DNA from: UBA11090 sp035560555
Lineage (GTDB): Bacteria > Spirochaetota > Spirochaetia > Treponematales > Rectinemataceae
Direction: 5' to 3'
Length of the DNA stretch: 26,978 bases
Assembly (NCBI GenBank): GCA_035560555.1
Contig: DATMZF010000037.1
Coordinates: 1 to 26,978, forward strand
In this document: positions 21,739 to 26,978 of the stretch, one piece after another
How the letters are laid out: every line of letters begins with the position of its first letter
Numbering within the stretch: position 1 is the stretch's first letter
Made by a program: the position numbers and the translations under genes
Notes under the pieces: model-generated
Seen by the model: only the letters and a program-made list of their open reading frames with translations
Database searches by the model: none
What the model was told of the DNA's origin: nothing

Positions 21739-22602
21739 ATGACCGAAAATGTTTTTGACTTCAACCGGAAGATCGATATCGCCTGGTGCCCCGGCTGCGG
21801 GGATTTCGCGATCAGGAAAGCACTTCTTTCGGCGCTCCAGGAACTCGGGCTGGAGAGGAAAAATCTCGTGATGGTATCGGGCATCGGCCAGGCGGCCAAA
21901 ATGCCCCAATACATAAATTCCAGCTTTTTCAACGGACTCCATGGCCGCGCCCTTCCGGTGGCCACGGCGATCAAGGCCGTGGCGCCCAACCTCACCGTGA
22001 TAGCCGAAGGCGGCGACGGGGATATGTACGGGGAGGGCGGCAACCATTTCCTGCACGCGGCCAGGCGAAATCCCGACCTGACGCTCTTCGTCCACGAAAA
22101 CATGGTCTACGGCCTCACCAAGGGCCAGGCGGCGCCGACGAGCCGTCTGGGCATGCGGACGCCCGTCCAGGTATCGGGCGTCATAAGCGAACCGCTCAAT
22201 CCGGTCGCGCTCGCGATCGCCATGAACGTGGGTTTCGTGGCCAGGACCTTCAGCGGTGATATAGAAGGCACCAAGGAGATAATGAAAAGAGCCATCCTCC
22301 ACAAGGGATTCGCCCTGGTGGACATTTTCCAGCCCTGCGTTTCGTTCAACAAGGGGAATGGTTTCCAATGGTTCAAGGACAACACCTACAAGCTCGAATC
22401 CGAGTATAAAGCCGACGATCGCGCCAGCGCCTTCGCCCGCGCCCTCGAGGAAACGCCTTTTCCGCTCGGCGTTCTATATGAGAGCGACCAACGTCGTCCG
22501 TTTGAGGAGCTTCTGTTCCCCTATCGTGGGGACAAAAGCCCGCTGCGGGAACGGAAACCAAATATGGAGCTTCTGCGAACCGTGATACGGGAAAAAGCGT
22601 GA
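21739..22602 (+). CDS. korB: 2-oxoacid:ferredoxin oxidoreductase, beta subunit (thiamine diphosphate-binding)
   Basis: This 287-residue cytoplasmic partner of KorA binds thiamine diphosphate and an Fe-S cluster. WCPGCGDFAIRKAL near residue 16 supplies two cluster Cys, and a later Cys in DIFQPCVSFN is the usual third or fourth ligand. The TPP/Mg motif is GDGDMYGEGGNHFLHAARRN, followed by VHENMVYGLTKGQAAPTS, which is strongly conserved in KorB/PorB proteins. The length is normal for the family. GGAGG lies before the ATG and the gene begins 15 bases after korA. Confidence 0.94.
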   Translation: MTENVFDFNRKIDIAWCPGCGDFAIRKALLSALQELGLERKNLVMVSGIGQAAKMPQYINSSFFNGLHGRALPVATAIKAVAPNLTVIAEGGDGDMYGEGGNHFLHAARRNPDLTLFVHENMVYGLTKGQAAPTSRLGMRTPVQVSGVISEPLNPVALAIAMNVGFVARTFSGDIEGTKEIMKRAILHKGFALVDIFQPCVSFNKGNGFQWFKDNTYKLESEYKADDRASAFARALEETPFPLGVLYESDQRRPFEELLFPYRGDKSPLRERKPNMELLRTVIREKA

Positions 22603-22669
22603 GTCGTTTCTTGATGGCTTGACCGGGCGACGGCCGTGGCCGCGGCCGCCAGACCCAGAGGAGGAAGAT

Positions 22670-23593
22670 ATGAAGCAGGACTTTAAAGCGATTCGTTTCC
22701 ATGAATATGGCGGATCGGAAAATCTCGTTCTCGACACGATAGCGCCGGCGCCGCTCGGGGCGGACGAGGTGTTGGTCGAAGTCTATTTCGCCGGCGTCAA
22801 TCCCATCGACTGGAAAATTCGCGGCGGCTACCTGAAGGAATTCATGCCGGTGCCGCTTCCTTTCACTCCGGGCGTAGACTTTTCCGGTGTCGTCGCCGAT
22901 GTCGGTTCGGCGGTGAAGGACATAAGGATAGGCCAGGCCGTATTCGGCATCGGGAAAGGAACCTATGCCCAGTACGCCGTGGCGAAAGCGGCGGACATCG
23001 TTCCGAAGCCGGACAACGTTAGTTTCGAGATGGCTGCCACCGTGCCGTTGGGCGCTCTCACCGCTTGGCAGGCGGTGGCCGACTCAGGTATCGCCAAAGG
23101 TCAGTCGGTCGTGGTTCAGGGGGCGGCTGGCGGCGTCGGACTTTTCGCCGCGCAGTTCGCCGCGCTGAAGGGCGCGAAGGTCACCGGCATCGCTTCGGAG
23201 AAGAACCTGACCTTCGTGAAGACCCTCGGGGCGGAGAAGGCCGTGGCCTACGACGAAGGCGCGGCGGAAGCCGAAATCCATGACGTCGATGTGGTCATCG
23301 ATCTGGTTGGCGGCAAAGCCCTCGAAAAGGCTTATGGGTTTTTGAGAAAGGGCGGAACGCTCGTGACCGTCGCCGGTCAGGTCTCGGAAGAAAAGGCGAA
23401 AGCGTTGGGTATCAAGGCCCTGAATTCCGGAAGAGGGCCGACCTCTCATCTGAAAGAGATCGCCGAGCTGCTGGCCAAAGGAAAGATCCGCGCCGAGTCG
23501 GGGAGCATCTTCGAACTGGCGAAGGCGAAGGAAGCGCAGGATATGTGCCAGATAAGCCACGCCAGAGGTCGCATTCTCCTGAAAGTGAAGTGA
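22670..23593 (+). CDS. zinc-independent MDR oxidoreductase (quinone oxidoreductase-like)
   Basis: This 307-residue cytoplasmic protein belongs to the medium-chain dehydrogenase/reductase superfamily. Motifs are AGVNPIDWKIRGG and PFTPGVDFSGVV in the catalytic part, and a Rossmann fold VVVQGAAGGVGLFAAQFA with the A-A-x-G-x-V-G variant usual in NADPH-dependent quinone reductases. The structural and catalytic zinc Cys residues are absent. Substrates are probably quinones or enones, but this cannot be fixed. I start at the ATG at 22670 with AGGAGG upstream. It follows korB by 67 bases of very GC-rich, self-complementary sequence and may be cotranscribed. Confidence 0.9.
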   Translation: MKQDFKAIRFHEYGGSENLVLDTIAPAPLGADEVLVEVYFAGVNPIDWKIRGGYLKEFMPVPLPFTPGVDFSGVVADVGSAVKDIRIGQAVFGIGKGTYAQYAVAKAADIVPKPDNVSFEMAATVPLGALTAWQAVADSGIAKGQSVVVQGAAGGVGLFAAQFAALKGAKVTGIASEKNLTFVKTLGAEKAVAYDEGAAEAEIHDVDVVIDLVGGKALEKAYGFLRKGGTLVTVAGQVSEEKAKALGIKALNSGRGPTSHLKEIAELLAKGKIRAESGSIFELAKAKEAQDMCQISHARGRILLKVK

Positions 23594-23609
23594 GAAAGGC
23601 CGGCACCGA

Positions 23610-23630
23610 CGCGCGGGACCGCCCCGCGCG
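23610..23630. terminator. hairpin between convergent genes
   Basis: CGCGCGGG (23610-23617) and CCCGCGCG (23623-23630) form a perfect 8-bp stem in the 45-base gap between the MDR stop and the radical SAM stop. No T-tract follows on either strand, so it may terminate poorly or rely on Rho. Confidence 0.45.
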
Positions 23631-23638
23631 ACATCATT

Positions 23639-24718
23639 TCATTCCCTGGCGCAAGCGCCGAGCGTAGCGATCCATCCCCCGCGGTTCCACAACGCGCAGC
23701 CGCCCCTTGTTTCGGTGAGGTCCCCGTGATGTTCCCTGATGGCCGCCAGCATCGGAGACCTGAGGGCTTGCTCGAGCGGGTTGGCCACCACATCCCTATC
23801 CGAAAAAGGCGCGAAGGGGCAAGCTTCTATTCTGCCTTCGGGAGAGAGATGGACGAAACCCCTTCCCGCCGCGAGACAGCCGCCATATGCTTCCTCGTCC
23901 CCGGGGAGGGCTACGACAGGATAGGGCAGTCCGGCGAAATGTCCGGTCTCGCCGAGGAGCATACGCTGTTCCGCGGAGAGGACGAGATGGTCGGTGCCGG
24001 AAGCCGCCGGAACGTATTCGATGATGAAGAGCACAGCGATGCCCGTTGACTCAAGCCCTTCGAGGAAGCCGCGGTCTAGGACGGTATCGGCGTTTTTCGA
24101 TGTGAGCGTGACCGAAGCCCCGAACAGGATACCTCGCTTTCCCATTTCTCCCATCCACCGCGAAGCGCCGGCGTGAATGCCTTGCCCTCTCCTGTCGTCG
24201 GTATCCCTTTCCTTTCCTTCGATGCTTAGGATGGGGACGATCGAGCTTCCTGCCATCCTTTCCATAAAAGCTTCGTCGATGAGCGTGCCGTTCGTGAAGA
24301 GGGGGAAGAGAATTCCCGGAAATCGCGAGGCCGATTCCACCAGGTTTCGTCGAAGAAGAGGTTCTCCGCCCGCGAGCAGGATCGTGCCTACGCCGAGGTC
24401 GACGGCCTCGCGAAAAATCCCTAAAAAGCGTTCGTCCGAGAGCTCCCGCCCGGCATCCCCCTTTGCCTGCGATGAGGGTCTCAACGCCTGCGAATAGCAG
24501 CCCTCGCAGTGGAGATTGCACTCGCGCGTGAGGCTGGCGATCAATATCGGGGGAACCATAAGGCCGCCCTTCGCCGACTTCCTTCGGCGCTCGGCCTGCC
24601 TGCGCTGGAAAAGAGCCGCCTCGACGAGGCGGCCAAGCTTCGCTTGGCCGCCAATGCCTCGTTTCGCGACTTCGAAGAAGTCGGCGATGCGGATATTGAA
24701 CAATTCCGTGGGTTCCAT
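23639..24718 (-). CDS. radical SAM protein with SPASM-like C-terminus
   Basis: This 359-residue protein has the S-adenosylmethionine [4Fe-4S] motif C67-x3-C71-x2-C74 (ECNLHCEGC), followed by GGEPLLRR for SAM binding and FPLFTNGTLI. Near the C-terminus, Cys in GGCLAAGRGFVHLSPEG, EACPFAPFSD and GGCALW are placed like ligands of an auxiliary cluster. The architecture resembles peptide- or cofactor-modifying SPASM/Twitch enzymes and heme-pathway relatives. A polar N-terminal ~50 residues rich in Arg and Lys precede the barrel. No precursor peptide gene is visible nearby. GGGAG precedes the ATG, and the gene lies 12 bases after the pseudouridine synthase stop, so the two are likely cotranscribed. 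The reaction is unknown. Confidence 0.88.
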   Translation of the reverse strand: MEPTELFNIRIADFFEVAKRGIGGQAKLGRLVEAALFQRRQAERRRKSAKGGLMVPPILIASLTRECNLHCEGCYSQALRPSSQAKGDAGRELSDERFLGIFREAVDLGVGTILLAGGEPLLRRNLVESASRFPGILFPLFTNGTLIDEAFMERMAGSSIVPILSIEGKERDTDDRRGQGIHAGASRWMGEMGKRGILFGASVTLTSKNADTVLDRGFLEGLESTGIAVLFIIEYVPAASGTDHLVLSAEQRMLLGETGHFAGLPYPVVALPGDEEAYGGCLAAGRGFVHLSPEGRIEACPFAPFSDRDVVANPLEQALRSPMLAAIREHHGDLTETRGGCALWNRGGWIATLGACARE

Positions 24719-24730
24719 ACTGTTTGCTCC

Positions 24731-25519
24731 CTACTGGTTTTTGCGCGCTTCGATCAGGCGGAGGAAATCGTCGGGGGCCGGGCTTTCGAACGAGATCACT
24801 TCCCTCGTGAAGGGCTGTTCCAGAACGAGAAGGTGGGCGTGAAGGCAAAGCCTTCCTAGAGGATCGCTCCGGGCGCCGTATCTGGGGTCGCCGGCGACGG
24901 GATGGCCGGCCTCTGAAAGCTGGGCGCGGATCTGGTGCTTCCTGCCCGTTTCCAGGCTCAGCGACACGAGCGAATAGCGCTGGCCCGCGGCGAGCAGCTT
25001 CCAGTTGGTGATGGATCTCAGGGCGCCCGGGCTGCCGGGCTGCGCCCCGTAGACCTGGCCGGCTCGGTTTTCCACGAGCCAGGTATCTAAAACGCCGCTT
25101 TCGCCTTCCAATTTGCCCTCGATGACGGCGGTGTAGCCGCGCTCCTTCACGAGTTCGTTCCAGTTGTCCATGAGCTTTTTCTTGGCCATGGCGTGCTTCG
25201 CGAACACCATGACGCCCGAGGTGTCCCTGTCCAGCCGATGGACGACGGCGGCCCTGCCGCGCGGATTCCTGCGCTGGATATGGTCGGTGACGATATCGTA
25301 GAGGGTCTTGGTCCTCGATCCTTCGGGCGCGATAACGGAAAGCCCTTCGGGTTTTTCGACGACGATGATGTCCTTGTCTTCGAATATGAACTCGATCCTG
25401 TGCCCGGATCTGCCAGGAGCGCGCGGTTTTTCGGCGCCGCGGGGCCTGCCGGCTTCGCTTTGCCTGCCGGGACCGCGCGGCTTGCCGGAATCATGTCGTC
25501 TCTGCTGCATGGAAGGCAT
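24731..25519 (-). CDS. RluA-family pseudouridine synthase
   Basis: This 262-residue enzyme converts uridine to pseudouridine in rRNA or tRNA. The catalytic motif is HRLDRDTSG (94-102) with nucleophile D97. EDKDIIVVEKPEGL, LETGRKHQIRAQL and GHPVAGDPRYG also match the family. There is no S4 domain. Residues 1-40 are instead a basic, Pro/Gly/Arg-rich low-complexity tail that could help RNA binding. A start at the ATG at 25510 is possible; neither start has a good ribosome binding site. TATAGT (complement of 25543-25548) may be the -10. The target base is not readable, so I give no symbol. It probably heads an operon with the radical SAM gene. Confidence 0.92.
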   Translation of the reverse strand: MPSMQQRRHDSGKPRGPGRQSEAGRPRGAEKPRAPGRSGHRIEFIFEDKDIIVVEKPEGLSVIAPEGSRTKTLYDIVTDHIQRRNPRGRAAVVHRLDRDTSGVMVFAKHAMAKKKLMDNWNELVKERGYTAVIEGKLEGESGVLDTWLVENRAGQVYGAQPGSPGALRSITNWKLLAAGQRYSLVSLSLETGRKHQIRAQLSEAGHPVAGDPRYGARSDPLGRLCLHAHLLVLEQPFTREVISFESPAPDDFLRLIEARKNQ

Positions 25520-25654
25520 TTTACATCGGAAGGGGCCGATGGACTATAGCGCGGAGCCGAGGCGGGCTCAGTTGCCGCTGAATATGCGGGGCCGCGGAAG
25601 CCCCGGTTGCCGCGGGGCGGATTCCCCGCTACCATGGGCGCAAGGAGTCAGACA

Positions 25655-26002
25655 ATGTTGATCCAACGTTCGGAAATGATACAAGAGACGAGAACACATA
25701 TGCGCGACGGCAAGGGGGCCTGCACCGTAACCCAGCTGGGCGGAGCCCAGCTCCAGAAACATTGCAGGGTCCTGTCGGAAATCGTCATTCCGGTGGGGGC
25801 GAGCATAGGACCCCATCCCCATGTGGCGGAAACCGAGTACTACATAATTCTCGAGGGCAGGGCCCTGGTGGACGACGACGGCAAGCCGATCAACGTGAAG
25901 CCTGGCGACGTCGTGATCACGAGCGGCGGAGCCACGCACAGCATCGAGGCCACAGGCGATGTCCCCCTCAGGATGATCGCCGTCATCGTCACGGACGCCT
26001 GA
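25655..26002 (+). CDS. small cupin-domain protein
   Basis: This 115-residue single-domain cupin is complete. Motif 1 is G52-P-H54-P-H56-x4-E61-x6-G68 and motif 2 is PGDVVITSGGATH (83-95), so all four metal ligands (H54, H56, E61, H95) are present. Such proteins may be sugar isomerases, dioxygenases, or metal-dependent sensors, and nothing here decides which. I chose the ATG at 25655 because AAGGAG lies seven bases upstream; in-frame ATGs further up lack conserved sequence. It diverges from the pseudouridine synthase gene, and its last 14 bases overlap the end of the convergent methyltransferase gene. Confidence 0.88.
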   Translation: MLIQRSEMIQETRTHMRDGKGACTVTQLGGAQLQKHCRVLSEIVIPVGASIGPHPHVAETEYYIILEGRALVDDDGKPINVKPGDVVITSGGATHSIEATGDVPLRMIAVIVTDA

Positions 26003-26780
26003 AACCCTTCGCCCTGTTCCCGAACAGTTCGTACATGCAGATTCCCCCGGCGACGACGACGTTGAGCGAGTCGATGCCGGGGGTCATGGGTATGTAGACC
26101 TCGCCGCGGCAGATGTCGACGATATCGGCGGGGAGGCCGTAGCCTTCGTTGCCGACGACGAGGATGAAGGGGCGTTTCGGGGCATATTCGCTCAAGGGAA
26201 GGGCGGCTGGCGAGAGCGTGGCTGCGGCCAGATCGAAGCCGTCGCGGGCCAGGGAGGACAGCGCGGCCGCGTCGCTGGCGTGGAGCGGGAGGGAAAGGGC
26301 GTTGCCCATCGAGGCGCGAAGGGCCTTGCGGTAATAGGGGTCGGCGCAGCCCGGACCCAGGAGAACGCCTGCCGCTCCCAGTCCCGCGGCCGAGCGGATC
26401 AGGGCCCCCACGTTCGAGGGATCGGTCACGTTCCAGAGGCAGAGGTAGGAATCCTCATGCGCCCCTGGCCGCCTGGGGCCGCCCTCATTCGCCGCGAAGG
26501 GCTTCAATTCCGGCCTTTTCGCTATGGCGATCGAGCCATGGTGGAAATGGAAGCCAGCGATTCTGCAGATTTCCGCGTGATCGACCCGCTTCACGGGAAA
26601 CTTCACCTCACGCGTCGCGAGCCAGTCCTCGTCGCTCCCCTCCGAACGGATAAGGCCTAGAATCTCGATGTCCCCGGCGATCGCCTTTTCGATGACGATG
26701 CGTCCTTCTAGGATCATCAGGCCCATCCGCGAAACATCCTTGTCCTTGAGCTCCGAAAACTGGCCGAGATCGAATTCCAT
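25989..26780 (-). CDS. TrmH/SpoU-family RNA 2'-O-methyltransferase
   Basis: This 263-residue enzyme methylates a ribose in tRNA or rRNA using SAM. The three SPOUT motifs are present: NVTDPSNVGALIRSA (117-131), VVGNEGYGLP (208-217) and IPMTPGIDSLNVVVAGG (230-246), which together form the trefoil knot. An N-terminal ~100 residues would bind RNA. I start at the ATG at 26780, where the family-like sequence MEFDLGQFSELKDKDVSRMG begins. The frame continues to 26966, but that extension is unlike protein. There is no Shine-Dalgarno sequence. TATACT lies seven bases before the ATG and could make the mRNA leaderless. The target nucleotide is unknown. Confidence 0.92.
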   Translation of the reverse strand: MEFDLGQFSELKDKDVSRMGLMILEGRIVIEKAIAGDIEILGLIRSEGSDEDWLATREVKFPVKRVDHAEICRIAGFHFHHGSIAIAKRPELKPFAANEGGPRRPGAHEDSYLCLWNVTDPSNVGALIRSAAGLGAAGVLLGPGCADPYYRKALRASMGNALSLPLHASDAAALSSLARDGFDLAAATLSPAALPLSEYAPKRPFILVVGNEGYGLPADIVDICRGEVYIPMTPGIDSLNVVVAGGICMYELFGNRAKGFRRP

Positions 26781-26786
26781 GACGGT

Positions 26787-26816
26787 AGTATACAGCAACA
26801 GCCGAGTTCTTGCGAA
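26787..26816 (-). promoter_or_regulatory. possible promoter giving a leaderless methyltransferase mRNA
   Basis: On the minus strand TTCGCA (complement of 26811-26816) and TATACT (complement of 26787-26792) are 18 bases apart. Transcription would begin at or next to the ATG at 26780, which would explain the missing ribosome binding site. Confidence 0.35.
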
Positions 26817-26861
26817 GGCGATATGGCTGGATGAGAACTTCGACGGGTATTTTCTTCCCCG

Positions 26862-26890
26862 AACGCTTGAAGCGTTTGAAACGATTTTTC
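26862..26890. promoter_or_regulatory. palindromic element, possibly LacI/GalR-type operators
   Basis: AACGCTT (26862-26868) and AAGCGTT (26870-26876) are perfect 7-base arms around one G. GAAGCGTTTG (26869-26878) and GAAACGATTTTTC (26878-26890) each resemble the central GAAnCGnTT half of LacI-family sites. The surrounding 26781-26978 is AT-rich and holds no convincing gene. An open frame from ATG 26898 runs off the window edge but lacks a ribosome binding site. Confidence 0.35.
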
Positions 26891-26978
26891 CCATATCATG
26901 GCCAGTTTCCAAAAAGATCCGCCTAAGCTTCTGGGGCATAGTTGTGAACGTATTATTAAAAACCATACAAAATCATAT

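Noticed and set aside
22603..22669. Self-complementary GC-rich stretch between korB and the MDR gene
   Set aside because: Several short alternative stems but no single strong hairpin and no T-tract, so I do not call a terminator or RNA element.
26898..26978. Open frame from an ATG to the right edge, plus strand
   Set aside because: 27 codons only, with no ribosome binding site. It cannot be supported without more sequence.

Overview
The window is a GC-rich bacterial chromosome segment, with visibly AT-richer sequence at both edges. It is densely packed with genes. Ferredoxin-type 2-oxoacid oxidoreductase genes suggest an anaerobe. Several exported binding proteins with AQA/GAQ-type signal cleavage sites fit a Gram-negative lineage such as the Spirochaetota, but that placement is an inference and weak. 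No rRNA, tRNA, CRISPR array, insertion sequence or phage gene was seen.

Layout. (a) 2-223: the 3' end of an unrecognised AT-rich plus-strand gene. (b) 232-2880, minus: a polar amino acid ABC permease and asparagine synthase B, separated by a hairpin terminator. (c) 2961-11051, minus: a six-gene sugar-transport operon. In transcription order it encodes a periplasmic sugar-binding protein, a TIM-barrel glycosidase-like protein, an RbsA-type double ATPase, an RbsC-type permease, a sigma-54-dependent response regulator, and a histidine kinase whose N-terminus is an ABC ATPase-like domain. A good -24/-12 sigma-54 promoter (11095-11111) lies just upstream of the binding-protein gene. (d) 11343-12140, minus: an amino acid binding protein. 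(e) 12374-14841, plus: an ArsR/CadC-type metal sensor and a Zn/Cd/Pb P-type ATPase, with a 12-bp-arm operator overlapping the promoter. (f) 14792-19813, minus: a GH5 glycosidase, an MFS transporter and RecQ, closely spaced. (g) 20035-23593, plus: KorA (gamma-alpha fusion), KorB and a zinc-free MDR oxidoreductase. (h) 23639-25519, minus: an RluA-type pseudouridine synthase followed by a radical SAM protein. (i) A cupin gene (plus) converges on, and overlaps, a TrmH/SpoU methyltransferase gene (minus).

The most interesting system is region (c). The kinase has no membrane segment or conventional sensor. In their place it carries a cassette that looks like the first ATPase domain of the neighbouring RbsA. 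Walker A and Walker B are kept, but the ABC signature is lost (LTRIE) and the switch-loop histidine is replaced (YAASNVDEV against FITHFLDEV in RbsA). The kinase and regulator genes overlap by 14 bp at the end of the transporter operon, and the operon begins with a sigma-54 promoter that the regulator could activate. My hypothesis is a self-contained sugar-flux circuit: the degenerate cassette reads transporter state, ATP, or permease occupancy, passes this through H405 to D53 of the regulator, and so adjusts transcription of its own transporter. The fusion, operon order and promoter can be read directly from the sequence; the sensing mechanism is inference.
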